Source of the DNA: Pseudomonadota bacterium
GTDB lineage: Bacteria; Pseudomonadota; Alphaproteobacteria; SHVZ01
Direction of reading: 5' to 3'
DNA: 64,000 nt
Assembly: GCA_016195085.1 (NCBI GenBank)
Contig: JACQAG010000060.1
Span: 1 to 64,000 of the forward strand
The position numbers and the translations under genes are program-made. Under the pieces are notes generated by a model. The model saw only the letters and a list, made by a program, of their open reading frames with translations. It was not told the origin of the DNA and searched no databases. Shown here piece after piece: positions 38,333 to 47,037 of the stretch (positions are counted from its first letter, which is position 1; each line of letters starts with the position of its first letter).

Positions 38333-39013
38333 CTATTCGGGCGCCTTCAGGCTATAGCCGGCGCTGCGCACGGTGTGGAGGAGCGGTGTGGTGAATCCCT
38401 TGTCGATCTTCTGGCGGAGGCGGCTGATGTGGACGTCGATGACGTTGGTCTGAGGGTCGAAGTGGTAGTTCCACACGCCTTCCAGCAGCATGGTGCGGGT
38501 CACCACCTGGCCGGCGTGGCGCATGAGGTATTCCAGGATCTGAAACTCGCGCGGCTGCAGGTCGACCTTGGTTCCGCCGCGCACCACCGTACGGGTCAGC
38601 AAATTGAGCTCGAGATCGGCCACTCGGAGCACGGTTTCCGGCGTCGAGCCGCTGCCACCGCGGCGCAGCAGCGCTTCGAGCCGGGCCAACAGCTCGGCGA
38701 AGGCATAGGGTTTGGTCAGGTAGTCGTCGCCGCCGGCCTTGAGGCCGCGCACCCGGTCGTCGACCTGGCCCAAGGCGGAGAGGAACAGCATGGGCGTCTT
38801 GTTGCCCGCACCTCGCAGCGCCTCCACGATCAGCAGGCCGTCGATGCCGGGCAGCATGCGGTCGACGATGATCGCATCGTACCGCTCCGTCGTCGCCAGA
38901 TGCAGCCCATCCGGGCCGGTGGCCGCGTGATCGACCGTATAGCCGCTTTCCCGCAGCCCCTTGACGAGGTAGGCGGCTGCTTGGCGGTCGTCCTCGATCA
39001 CCAGGATCCGCAT
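38333..39013 (-). CDS. OmpR-family response regulator
   Basis: The 226-residue regulator has a receiver domain (VIEDDRQ, phosphorylated Asp51 in IIVDRMLPG) and a winged-helix DNA-binding domain (LQPREFQILEYLMRHAGQVVTRTMLLEGVW, ending VDVHISRLRQKID). The start is at 39013. The open frame continues to 39136 with unrelated Arg/Ala-rich sequence. Partner of the kinase 51 bases downstream on the same strand. Its targets may include degP on the far side of the kinase gene, which is an inference from proximity only. Confidence 0.95.
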   Translation of the reverse strand: MRILVIEDDRQAAAYLVKGLRESGYTVDHAATGPDGLHLATTERYDAIIVDRMLPGIDGLLIVEALRGAGNKTPMLFLSALGQVDDRVRGLKAGGDDYLTKPYAFAELLARLEALLRRGGSGSTPETVLRVADLELNLLTRTVVRGGTKVDLQPREFQILEYLMRHAGQVVTRTMLLEGVWNYHFDPQTNVIDVHISRLRQKIDKGFTTPLLHTVRSAGYSLKAPE

Positions 39014-39065
39014 GGCCGCCCATGGAATGCACTGATAGGCCTCGGCACCGGACTCGGCCCTCGTC

Positions 39066-39947
39066 TCAGCCGTTGGCCGCCTGCGGCAGCGCCGCGGCGC
39101 CGGGCTCGCCGGAGCCGAGCCGGAGACCTTCGGCAAAGCTCATCGGCACGACACCGAGGCGTTCGCGCATCTCGGTGATGTCGAAGCTCTTGTCCTCGAC
39201 GATGCGGCGCACCTCCTCGGGCCGGATGGTCGGCAGGCCGGGAAGCAAGGCGGTCAACCGTGCCAGCAGAAGCAAGGGCGCCAAGGGAATGTTGACGATT
39301 ATCGCCTTCAGCCCGCGCGCCCGGGCAAGCTCGCGGATCATGCTCGCATAGGTCATCGGCGTCGGACCGGCGATCACCATGCCGTTCCGGGGCGGATCGG
39401 CGACCAGCATGGCCGCCTCCAAGGCGCGCACCACGTCCTCGACATGGATCGGCTGCACCAGCCCGCCACCGCCCGGCAGGGGCAGAACCGGAATGCGCCG
39501 GAGATAGGCAACGACGCGCTGCAAGCTCGCATCCTCGCCGGTGCCGTAGATGAGCGTCGGGTGCAGCATGACGTAAGGCAGCCCGGAGGCGCCGAGCGCC
39601 GCCTCGGCGGCGATGACCTCGGCAGCGAAACTATCGGCAAAGCGGGTGAACCTGCGGGTCGAGCCCATGACCACCAGCCGCTTCAGGCCGGCGGGCAGGG
39701 CCTGGATCAGGTTCGGCACGGTTTTGGCTGGCGCGCAGCTCACCACCACATCGGCATCGGCAAGGGCCGCGCGGAGCGCCGCCCGATCGTCCATATCGGC
39801 GAGCCGGCGCGGGATCGTCGCCGGGATGCGTTCGAGCCGCGCCGGCGCGCGCCCGACCGCGACCGCGTCGCGGCCCGTGGCCAAGAGATGTGCGATGAGG
39901 CGGCGCCCGGTGCGTCCCGTCGCGCCGCAAACGGCAATGCGCGGCAT
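39066..39947 (-). CDS. NAD(P)-binding protein, atypical SDR/NmrA-like
   Basis: The 293-residue protein starts with IAVCGATGRTGRRLIAHLL, the GxxGxxG-type dinucleotide motif of atypical short-chain dehydrogenases. It has no complete Tyr-xxx-Lys active site in the usual place. VMGSTRRFTRF and LHPTLIYGTG are typical of the NmrA/complex I assembly (NDUFA9)-like branch. It could be a redox sensor or an oxidoreductase of unknown substrate. It is upstream of the response regulator on the same strand with a 52-base gap, and divergent from the sulfatase-like gene. Confidence 0.8.
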   Translation of the reverse strand: MPRIAVCGATGRTGRRLIAHLLATGRDAVAVGRAPARLERIPATIPRRLADMDDRAALRAALADADVVVSCAPAKTVPNLIQALPAGLKRLVVMGSTRRFTRFADSFAAEVIAAEAALGASGLPYVMLHPTLIYGTGEDASLQRVVAYLRRIPVLPLPGGGGLVQPIHVEDVVRALEAAMLVADPPRNGMVIAGPTPMTYASMIRELARARGLKAIIVNIPLAPLLLLARLTALLPGLPTIRPEEVRRIVEDKSFDITEMRERLGVVPMSFAEGLRLGSGEPGAAALPQAANG

Positions 39948-40083
39948 GTTGGCGCGTCATCCGGTGAATTGCCCGGATATGAGCTTAGCGCAAAGCGGCC
40001 GACGGAGAATAGCCTTGGACGGCGGATCGCCCGAGAACGGGCTCTTGACGAGCCGGGTCGGTCGGCGCCATCACCCATGGGCC

Positions 40084-41589
40084 ATGACCAAGGCCTACAA
40101 CGTGCTGTTCGTGACCGGCGACCAATGGCGGGCCGAGTGCTTGTCGGCCCTTGGCCATCCCCTGGTGCGCACGCCCACCCTCGATACCCTCGCCGCGGAC
40201 GGCACGCTGTTCCTAAAGCATTTCGCCAACACGAGTCCCTGCGGGCCCAGCCGAGCCTCGATCCACACCGGCCTCTATGCCATGACCCACCGCTCGGTCA
40301 GGAACGGTACACCCTTGGATGCCCGGTTCGACAATTGGGCGCTGGCGCTCAGGCGTCATGGCTACGACCCGAGCTTGGTCGGCTACACCGACACCAGCGC
40401 CGATCCCAGGCGCTTTCCCAAAGACCATCCGGCGCTCAGGACCTATGAGGGCGTGCTGCCGGGCATGGCGCCCCTGCTCCTGATGCCCTCGGACCATGCG
40501 GCCTGGCTCGGCTATCTCCGGAGCAAAGGCTACGATGTGCCGGCGATCGGGCCCACGCCCTCCTATACGCCGCAAGCGAGCCACCCCGATGCGGCGCGGC
40601 GGGGACCGACCTATGCACCCGCACTTTATGCAGCCGAGCACAGCGATACCGCCTTCTCGACCGACCGGGCGCTTGCCCACCTCTCGGAAAGTCGAGGGAG
40701 CCCCTGGTGCCTGCACCTTTCCTATCTCCGGCCGCACCCGCCCCATGTGGTGCCGGCGCCCTATCACGACCGCCATTCGCCCGACGACGTGCCGGATCCG
40801 CGTCGGGCGACCGATCGGCAACTCGAAGCCAGCCAGCATCCTTGGCTCGCCCACCATCTCGGAACCCAGGCCTATGCCGCCGATTGGCCGGAGCCCCATC
40901 GCCGCCAGCTCCGGGCGACCTATTACGGCATGATCGATGAGGTCGACCACCAGCTCGGGCGCGTGATCGGCTGGCTGAAGGCGAGCGGCGAGTACGACCG
41001 GACGATCATTCTGTTCACCGCCGATCATGGCGAGATGCTGGGCGACCACTGGTTCTTCGGCAAGGACGGCTATTTCGACGCCGCCTTCCACGTGCCGATG
41101 ATCCTCAGGGTACCTGACGGCGTCCGCGGCAGGCGGGTCGCTGCCTTCACCGAGCATGTCGATCTCATGCCGACGCTGCTCGATCTTCTCGGCATACCCG
41201 TACCCCAGCAATGCGACGGGCGCTCGCTGGCACCATGGCTCGGCAGCGACACACCGGCGGATTGGCGCGTTGCCGCGCATTGGGAGTATGATTTCCGCGA
41301 TGTCGCCACGGGAGCGCCGGAACACGCCCTCGGCATCGCCATGGATGCGTGCTGCCTCGCCGTGCACCGGGGCCAGCGGCACAAATACGTGCATTTCGCC
41401 GCGCTTCCGGGACTCTTGTTCGATCTGGAGCAGGATCCGCAGGAATTGATCGACCGTGCCGCCGATCCCGCCTATGCCACGGTCCTGGCAAGTTGCATGG
41501 GCGCCATGCTGAGCTGGCGCCTGCGGCACGCCGAGCGCACGCTCGCCGGCATCGTGCTCACCCAAGCGGGACCGATCGAGCGCCGCTGA
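40084..41589 (+). CDS. Sulfatase-superfamily hydrolase, phosphonate monoester hydrolase-like
   Basis: The 501-residue enzyme is in the sulfatase/alkaline phosphatase superfamily. CGPSRASIHTG at residue 53 gives the CxPxR signature whose cysteine is turned to formylglycine. GDQWRAE near residue 12 and TADHGEMLGDHWFFGKDGYFD give metal aspartates and histidines. Segments HYEYDFRDV-type (HWEYDFRDV), HKYVHFAALPGLLFDL and LSWRLRHAERTL closely resemble the rhizobial phosphonate monoester hydrolase/phosphodiesterase, so I prefer that to a true arylsulfatase. Substrates would be alkyl or aryl phosphonate or phosphate monoesters/diesters. The start at 40084 follows from the family N-terminus. Divergent from the SDR gene, single. 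Confidence 0.85.
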   Translation: MTKAYNVLFVTGDQWRAECLSALGHPLVRTPTLDTLAADGTLFLKHFANTSPCGPSRASIHTGLYAMTHRSVRNGTPLDARFDNWALALRRHGYDPSLVGYTDTSADPRRFPKDHPALRTYEGVLPGMAPLLLMPSDHAAWLGYLRSKGYDVPAIGPTPSYTPQASHPDAARRGPTYAPALYAAEHSDTAFSTDRALAHLSESRGSPWCLHLSYLRPHPPHVVPAPYHDRHSPDDVPDPRRATDRQLEASQHPWLAHHLGTQAYAADWPEPHRRQLRATYYGMIDEVDHQLGRVIGWLKASGEYDRTIILFTADHGEMLGDHWFFGKDGYFDAAFHVPMILRVPDGVRGRRVAAFTEHVDLMPTLLDLLGIPVPQQCDGRSLAPWLGSDTPADWRVAAHWEYDFRDVATGAPEHALGIAMDACCLAVHRGQRHKYVHFAALPGLLFDLEQDPQELIDRAADPAYATVLASCMGAMLSWRLRHAERTLAGIVLTQAGPIERR

Positions 41590-41890
41590 TATCCGGGCGC
41601 CGGCTTGCAAGCCGGCCAGCCTCTGGACTATAACGGCCTCGGTCGGGCACGGCAGGCGCCCGGCATTCCCAAGACGGCGTCCGTCCAAGCGCTGCCCTAC
41701 CTCGAGCAGAGGAGGGTTAGGCTTTGGCGTTGCTTTGCTTTTCCCCCGAAATCGCTGAGCGGCACTGGATCTCGATGGCGACCGTGCCATGCGGCGCGGT
41801 TCGCGACCGCGTCTCGGCCGTTGCATGGGTCCCCGGACGCCGCTACCCGCGAACCGCTACCGCCTGCATTGCTAACACAGGAGAAAAACC
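41590..41890. other. Intergenic spacer with an 18-base palindrome
   Basis: About 300 bases lie between the hydrolase stop and the ChrB-like gene. At 41599-41616 there is a perfect palindrome GCCGGCTTGCAAGCCGGC, ten bases after the stop, without a T-run. It could end transcription or bind a dimeric protein. The final bases ACAGGAGAAAAACC are a good ribosome-binding site for the ATG at 41891. I see no further gene. Confidence 0.5.
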
Positions 41891-42343
41891 ATGAAATGGG
41901 TCACCCGCGAGCGTCCCAAGATCGACCGCATTGCTTGCCCCTGGCTCGTCGCCCGCTTCGTCGACAAGGCGCCGGAGTTTCTGTACGTGCCCTCGAAACG
42001 GGTTCTGGACGTGGCCAAGGAGACGGGCGCGATCCCCTATGACGTGCCGGATGTGGAGCTCAGCCATGACGGCCCGCTCTGCAGCTTCGATGCCTTCCTC
42101 AAAAAGTACGAGTTGCGGGACTCGGCCCTCCACGACCTCGCCGTGATCGTGCGGGGTGCCGATACGGGTCGGCTCGAACTTGCTCCTCAAGCACCAGGAC
42201 TGCTGGCCCTCTCCCTCGGCCTATCCGAGGTCTATGCCGACGATCACGAGATGCTGCGCCACGGCATGGTCATGTACGATGCCCTCTACGCCTGGTGCCG
42301 ATCGGCGCGGGGCGAGACCCATGGCTGGCCGCCGACGTCGTGA
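41891..42343 (+). CDS. ChrB C-terminal domain protein (chromate resistance)
   Basis: This 150-residue protein corresponds to the C-terminal domain of ChrB only. MKWVTRERPKIDRIACPWLVARFVDK is its usual start, and HDLAVIVRGADT and LSLGLSEVYADDHEML follow. Full ChrB proteins have an extra N-terminal domain and regulate the chromate efflux gene. Stand-alone forms of this length are known beside chrA. A cysteine and several His/Asp residues may bind metal. AGGAG lies nine bases upstream. The ChrA gene follows at 42360, 16 bases downstream, in the same operon. Confidence 0.85.
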   Translation: MKWVTRERPKIDRIACPWLVARFVDKAPEFLYVPSKRVLDVAKETGAIPYDVPDVELSHDGPLCSFDAFLKKYELRDSALHDLAVIVRGADTGRLELAPQAPGLLALSLGLSEVYADDHEMLRHGMVMYDALYAWCRSARGETHGWPPTS

Positions 42344-42359
42344 CGGGAACGGGGGATCG

Positions 42360-43745
42360 ATGACCGAGATCGCAAGACCTGCCGGTGCGGCGGCGGCGAG
42401 GCCGGCGCATCCCTCCTTCGGCGAGGCGCTGAGGCTCTGGGCGAAGCTCGGCTTCATTAATTTCGGCGGCCCGGCAGGCCAGATCGCAATCATGCACCGG
42501 CTCCTGGTCGAGGAGCGCCGATGGATCGGCGAAGAGCGGTTCTTGCACGCCCTCAACTACTGCACCCTCCTGCCGGGCCCCGAAGCCCAGCAGCTGGCCA
42601 CCTATATCGGCTGGCTCCTGCACCGGACCTTGGGCGGCGTGGTTGCCGGCACGCTATTCGTCTTGCCGGGCTTCTTCTGCCTCATGGGATTGAGCGCGAT
42701 CTATGCCGGCTATGGCGCCGTGCCGCTGGTGGACGCGCTGTTCTATGGGCTGCAGGCGGCGATTCTGGCGATCGTGTTCGAGGCGCTTCTGCGCGTCGGC
42801 AGGAGGGCCCTTGCCAACCAGGCGATGGTGGCGATCGCCGGCCTCGCCTTTCTCGCATTGTTCGTTCTGCAGCTGCCGTTTCCGCTGGTGATCGCCGCCG
42901 CAGCGCTCGCCGGCTTCCTCGGCGGCGAGCTCAGGCCGGAGCTGTTCCGCGGCCGCGGCGGCCACGGGCAGCAGTCGGATGCGATCGGCGATCGCATACT
43001 TGAGGGCGCGGTCGAGCACACCACCCCGTCTCTCGCCCGCGCCGTCCGCGTCGCCGCGGTGTGGCTCGCCCTGTGGTTCCTGCCGATCGCCCTGCTCGCC
43101 GGCGCCTATGGCTGGGGGCACACCTATGTGCAGCTCATGCTGTTCTTCAGCAAGATGGCGGTCGTCACCTTCGGCGGCGCCTATGCGGTGCTCGCCTATG
43201 TCGCCCAGGAGGCGGTCAACCACTATGGCTGGCTGAATGCGGGCGACATGCTGAAGGGTCTGGCGCTCGCCGAAACGACCCCCGGTCCGCTCATCCTGGT
43301 CCTGGAGTTCGTCGGCTTCCTGGCGGGATACCGCGATCCCGGCGGGATCGCACCGATGGCATCGGGAGCGATCGCGGCCACACTCACCGTGTGGGTCACC
43401 TTCGTGCCGTCGTTTCTCTGGATCTTCCTCGGCGGCCCTTATATCGAGCAGCTGCGCAGCAACCGGAGGCTCGCCGCGGCGATGACGGCGATAACCGCGG
43501 CGGTGGTGGGCGTCATCCTCAATCTCGCTCTCTGGTTCGCCCTCAACGTGGTGTTCCCGCGGCTGGCCTTCTTCGATTGGCACGGCCTCCACCTGCCGGC
43601 CCCCGATTGGGCGTCCTTCGATCCAGCGGCGGCGGTCATCGCTCTGGCGGCCACGGCGACGCTCTTCGGCTTGCGTCTCGGCATGATGCCGACCCTGGGG
43701 ATCTCGGCGCTGATCGGCGTGGTCTGGCGGCTCGCCTTCGCTTAA
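42360..43745 (+). CDS. chrA: Chromate efflux transporter ChrA
   Basis: ChrA (461 residues) is an inner-membrane CHR-family protein that exports chromate using the proton-motive force. It has the two-domain (long-chain) architecture. Each half begins with the CHR motif: FGEALRLWAKLGFINFGGPAGQIAIMHRLL in the N-terminal half, and FFSKMAVVTFGGAYAVLAYV followed by GLALAETTPGPLI in the C-terminal half. TLLPGPEAQQLATYIGW is the matching N-terminal motif. About ten membrane helices are visible. It is preceded by the ChrB-like gene. The gene starts with ATG at 42360, and a longer frame to 42156 overlaps chrB and is not used. Confidence 0.95.
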   Translation: MTEIARPAGAAAARPAHPSFGEALRLWAKLGFINFGGPAGQIAIMHRLLVEERRWIGEERFLHALNYCTLLPGPEAQQLATYIGWLLHRTLGGVVAGTLFVLPGFFCLMGLSAIYAGYGAVPLVDALFYGLQAAILAIVFEALLRVGRRALANQAMVAIAGLAFLALFVLQLPFPLVIAAAALAGFLGGELRPELFRGRGGHGQQSDAIGDRILEGAVEHTTPSLARAVRVAAVWLALWFLPIALLAGAYGWGHTYVQLMLFFSKMAVVTFGGAYAVLAYVAQEAVNHYGWLNAGDMLKGLALAETTPGPLILVLEFVGFLAGYRDPGGIAPMASGAIAATLTVWVTFVPSFLWIFLGGPYIEQLRSNRRLAAAMTAITAAVVGVILNLALWFALNVVFPRLAFFDWHGLHLPAPDWASFDPAAAVIALAATATLFGLRLGMMPTLGISALIGVVWRLAFA

Positions 43746-43775
43746 CCTGGATTTCTCGAACCTATCGGGGCCGCC

Positions 43776-44306
43776 ATGGCCTACAAGCTCAAATCCTCGG
43801 TCGAGGTCTACCGCAATCCCTGGATCAGCGTGCGCGAGGACCGCATCGACTGGCATGCGGGCGCATCGGCGCTGTTCGGCGTGGTCGAGGTCAAGCCCGG
43901 CGTCTGCGTGTTGCCGATTCACGCCGACAACCGAGCGGTTCTGGTCCGTGAATATAAATACGCCATCCAACGCGAGGCGCTGGAGGCGATCAGCGGCGGC
44001 ATCGACACCGGCGAGAGCCCGGCCGAGGCGGCGGCGCGGGAGGTGGCGGAGGAGACGGGCTATCGGTCTGGACGGCTCGTGGCCCTGGGGGAGCTCGACC
44101 CCATGAGCTCGGTCGTTCGAGCGCCAGCCTGGATGTTTCTGGCGGAGGAGCTGGCACCCGGTCCGCCTGAGCCGCAAGAGGCCGAGCATGTGAGCGTGGT
44201 GGAGATACCGCTCGCAGACGCGCTGGCGATGGTTCTGGATGGGCGGATCCGCCACGGGCCGAGCTCGGTCCTGGTGCTGCGTGCGGCGCGGCTTCGAGGC
44301 CTCTGA
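43776..44306 (+). CDS. Nudix hydrolase (ADP-sugar pyrophosphatase type)
   Basis: The 176-residue protein has a complete Nudix box, GGIDTGESPAEAAAREVAEETGY, matching Gx5Ex7REUXEExGU (with the residues for metal binding). The surrounding sequence (WISVREDRIDW and REYKYAIQREALEAI) resembles ADP-ribose/ADP-sugar pyrophosphatases, which hydrolyse nucleotide sugars to a nucleoside monophosphate and a sugar phosphate. The substrate is not certain. It lies 30 bases after chrA and only three bases from the convergent Ldh gene end, so it may be cotranscribed with chrA. Confidence 0.92.
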   Translation: MAYKLKSSVEVYRNPWISVREDRIDWHAGASALFGVVEVKPGVCVLPIHADNRAVLVREYKYAIQREALEAISGGIDTGESPAEAAAREVAEETGYRSGRLVALGELDPMSSVVRAPAWMFLAEELAPGPPEPQEAEHVSVVEIPLADALAMVLDGRIRHGPSSVLVLRAARLRGL

Positions 44307-44309
44307 ATC

Positions 44310-45320
44310 TCAGGATTGGGCGAGGCCGGCTCTGCGCTCGAGCTCGGCATAGAGCGCATCTGGAACGGAAATACCATAGGCCTCGGCGCGTCGGCGCAGT
44401 GCCAGACGTCGCTGTCCGGGGAGCCGCGTGCCCGGCTCGGCGAGGATGGCGGAGAACAGCGCCTCGGCGCGTTCCAAGGCGTGGCTGCCGCCGAAGGCGT
44501 TGGGATCGATCGCAATGAGGAACTGGCCGACGCGCGGCGGCGCGCCTTTGGTGTCGAAGAAGCTGGACGCTTCGTAGCCGAAATTGCTGCCGGTCAGGGC
44601 GACGGCGAGGAGCTCGACCATGAGGACCAGCGCCGCACCCTTGGCATCGCCCATGGGCAGCATGGCGCCAGCCAGCGCCGCCTTGGCATCGGTCGTCGGC
44701 TGGCCCGCTTCATCGAGCGCCCAGCCCTCGGGGATGGGATCGCCCTTTTGCGCGGCGATCATGATCTTGCCGCGCGCCACCTTGCTCAGCGACAGATCGA
44801 TGACGAGCGGCGGCACCGACCGGCGTGGCCAGGCGAAGCCAATCGGGTTGGTGCCAAAGAGTGGTTTCGATCCGCCCCAGGGCGCAATCGCGGCCGGCGA
44901 GTTGCCGAAAATGCAGCCGACCAGCCCGGCGGCGGCGATTGGTTCCACCGTATGGCCGGCAACGCCAAAATGGTGCGAGTTGGCAATGGCGAGCGCAGCC
45001 AGGCCCTGGGCGCGGGCAAGCGGCAGCAAGTCCTGGAGCCCGATCCGAATCGCCGGGTAGGCGAAGCCGGTCGCTGCATCCACCCTGAGGCAAGCCGCCG
45101 CGACCCGTTCCACCATCGGCCGGGCGAAGCCGTCGACTTTGCCGGCGAGCGCCTGGTCGGCATAGGCCGGCAAGCGCGAGAGCCCGTGCGAGGCGAGACC
45201 GTCCGCTTCGGCGGCGATCAGGGCCTCGGCGACGACGCGGGCGTTGCCGGCTTCCGTCCTGGCGCGCGTGAGGACGGCAGTCGCCAGCTCGAGGAGGTGG
45301 GAGGCTGCATGCTGAGCCAT
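44310..45320 (-). CDS. Ldh-family NAD(P)-dependent 2-hydroxyacid dehydrogenase
   Basis: The 336-residue protein belongs to the malate/L-lactate/sulfolactate dehydrogenase (Ldh_2) family, not the classical Rossmann LDH. NSHHFGVAGHTVEP contains the catalytic histidine, GTNPIGFAWP the substrate loop, and DAKAALAGAMLPMGDAKGAALVLMVELLA the NAD-binding region. It oxidises or reduces a 2-hydroxy acid such as malate, lactate, ureidoglycolate or (R)-sulfolactate. Its place 87 bases downstream of the UxaA-family large subunit in one operon favours a 2-hydroxy acid connected with that lyase. A GC-rich hairpin lies in the gap. Confidence 0.88.
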   Translation of the reverse strand: MAQHAASHLLELATAVLTRARTEAGNARVVAEALIAAEADGLASHGLSRLPAYADQALAGKVDGFARPMVERVAAACLRVDAATGFAYPAIRIGLQDLLPLARAQGLAALAIANSHHFGVAGHTVEPIAAAGLVGCIFGNSPAAIAPWGGSKPLFGTNPIGFAWPRRSVPPLVIDLSLSKVARGKIMIAAQKGDPIPEGWALDEAGQPTTDAKAALAGAMLPMGDAKGAALVLMVELLAVALTGSNFGYEASSFFDTKGAPPRVGQFLIAIDPNAFGGSHALERAEALFSAILAEPGTRLPGQRRLALRRRAEAYGISVPDALYAELERRAGLAQS

Positions 45321-45341
45321 TGATCGTGATCTTGCAGCACT

Positions 45342-45373
45342 GCCGGCGCCGGGTCAGCTAGCAAAGCGCCGGC
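45342..45373 (-). other. GC-rich inverted repeat between the large UxaA-type subunit and the dehydrogenase
   Basis: GCCGGCGC (45342-45349) is matched by GCGCCGGC (45366-45373) with a 16-base loop. It could modulate expression or stability of the downstream dehydrogenase message. No T-run is present on the minus strand, so a true terminator is unlikely. Confidence 0.45.
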
Positions 45374-45407
45374 GATGGGGATCGGTGGCCGAGGGCCGAT
45401 CGGAGGA

Positions 45408-46577
45408 TCAGGCGCTGCGATACAGCTTGGTCATGGTGTATTCGCGATGCCCGAGCGCCTCGGCTGCGGTGAGCCGGCCGTTACAGGTCCTGAGCGTGAC
45501 CTCGATCAAGGCATCGCCGGCCTGATCGTAGGTCATTTCGCGGCGCAATATCCCCGAGACGTCCAGGTCGACATGCTCGCCCATGGTCCTCACCGTCCTC
45601 GGATTGCCGGTGAGCTTCACCACCGGCAGGATCGGATTGCCGATGACATTGCCTTGGCCGGTGGGAAACAGGTGCACGACAAAACCCGCGGCCGCCTGCA
45701 AGGTCACGCATTCGGCGGCGGCGCTCGAAGTATCCATGAAATAGAGGCCGGGGCCCTTTTTGGGGGCCTCGGCCTCCTTGAGCACGTCGATGAACTTGGT
45801 CTTCCGGCCGATCTTCTCGAGATTGCCGAAGGCTTTCTCCTCGATCGTCGTCAATCCGCCGGCGATATTGCCCTTGGTCGGCTGGCTCTCCGACAGATCA
45901 TCGGTCTTGAACTCGTTGATCACGTCGTTGTAGGCCGACCAAGTTTTCATGAACTTTTGCGCCACGGCTTTGTTAATGGCGCGTTGGGCGCAAACATGCT
46001 CGGCGCCGGTGATCTCCGATGTCTCGCCGAAGCACGCGGTCACGCCCATAGGTTCCAGCTTGTCGATGAGGTTGCCGACCGTAGGGTTGGCGGCGATGCC
46101 CGACGTGGTATCGCTCTCGCCGCACTTCACCGCCACCCAGAGATCGCGGACATCGCACTCTTCGCGCCCGAGCTCGCTCGCCCATTGCAGGAACTCCTTG
46201 GCCTTGCGGCTGGCGCTCGCAATGGTGTTGAGGTCGCCGTTGCGCTCGATGGAGAAGCCCTCCACGGGCTTTCCAGACTTGGCAATGCCCTCGACGACCC
46301 GGCTTGTCCAGCCGGGTTCGATGCCGATCACCACCACCGCCGCGACATTGGGGTTGGTGCCGGTACCGATCAGCGTACGAAAGTGTAGATCCAGATCTTC
46401 GCCGAACTGCAATCGGCCATAAGAATGTGGGAGGGCGAGCGTACCCTTGATGTTGTTGGCGACCGCCTCGCATGCCGCGTTGGACAGGTCGTCAACCGGC
46501 AGGATTATGACGTGATTCCGTACCCCAATCCTGCCGTTGGCTCGCCGATATCCCATAAACCGAAAGCGATCCGACAT
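45408..46577 (-). CDS. UxaA-family hydro-lyase/sulfo-lyase large subunit
   Basis: The 389-residue protein is the large (C-terminal) part of the altronate dehydratase/galactarate dehydratase/sulfolactate sulfo-lyase family. The start motif [24 protein letters not shown] is typical. [19 protein letters not shown] (metal-site segment), [12 protein letters not shown]-like ([15 protein letters not shown]) and [16 protein letters not shown] are the family motifs. The C-terminal [13 protein letters not shown] is usual. It needs the small SAF-domain subunit encoded at 47038-47358. Several substrates are possible; the neighbouring Ldh-family gene makes a sulfolactate-type lyase (SuyB-like) worth considering, but altronate or other sugar acids remain possible. 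The start is at 46577. Confidence 0.88.
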   Translation of the reverse strand: MSDRFRFMGYRRANGRIGVRNHVIILPVDDLSNAACEAVANNIKGTLALPHSYGRLQFGEDLDLHFRTLIGTGTNPNVAAVVVIGIEPGWTSRVVEGIAKSGKPVEGFSIERNGDLNTIASASRKAKEFLQWASELGREECDVRDLWVAVKCGESDTTSGIAANPTVGNLIDKLEPMGVTACFGETSEITGAEHVCAQRAINKAVAQKFMKTWSAYNDVINEFKTDDLSESQPTKGNIAGGLTTIEEKAFGNLEKIGRKTKFIDVLKEAEAPKKGPGLYFMDTSSAAAECVTLQAAAGFVVHLFPTGQGNVIGNPILPVVKLTGNPRTVRTMGEHVDLDVSGILRREMTYDQAGDALIEVTLRTCNGRLTAAEALGHREYTMTKLYRSA

Positions 46578-46682
46578 CGCCCGTGAGCGCGTCGGGGAGG
46601 AACCCGATGCGCGCCCACGCGACTGGCCGCCTCTGGCCGCACCTGCAGCCTTGGCTGCCCTCATCGGCTGGAATCCCGCTGG

Positions 46683-47036
46683 CTACTTCTTCTTGCGGGA
46701 CTTCTTCGCCTTCTTCCGCTTGGCGGTCTTGCGCTTCGCGGTCTTCTTCGCGGCCTTGCGCTTGGGCTTCGCCCGCTTGGTGGCTTTCCGCGCCGCCGCT
46801 GGCTTCGCCTTGCGCTTGGACTTCATGGTCTTGCGCGCAACGGCCGCCGCAAGCGCCTTGGTCTTCCGCTTCTTGCTCTTCTTGGATCGCTTGGCGGTCT
46901 TCTTCGCCGTGGCTTTCTTTCCGGTCTTGCGCTTCGCCGGCTTCGCCCGCTTGGTGGCCTTCTTCGCCGCCGCTGGCTTCGCCCGCTTGATCTTCGACTT
47001 CTTCGACTTGGACTTGCTAGGAGACTTCCCCGCCAT
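46683..47036 (-). CDS. Highly basic, Lys/Arg/Ala-rich histone-like protein
   Basis: The 117-residue product has about 47 lysines and 13 arginines and no aspartate or glutamate (my count), with alternating AKKATKRAKP- and AKRKTAKRKK-like repeats. It resembles the C-terminal tail of histone H1 and bacterial H1-like proteins and should bind DNA or RNA without a folded core. It is a real reading frame: the ATG is at 47036, one base after the stop of the small UxaA-type subunit, and GAGGTGG lies just before it. It sits between the two subunits of an enzyme, 105 bases before the large-subunit start. I do not recognise a named family. Confidence 0.8.
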   Translation of the reverse strand: MAGKSPSKSKSKKSKIKRAKPAAAKKATKRAKPAKRKTGKKATAKKTAKRSKKSKKRKTKALAAAVARKTMKSKRKAKPAAARKATKRAKPKRKAAKKTAKRKTAKRKKAKKSRKKK

Positions 47037-47037
47037 G

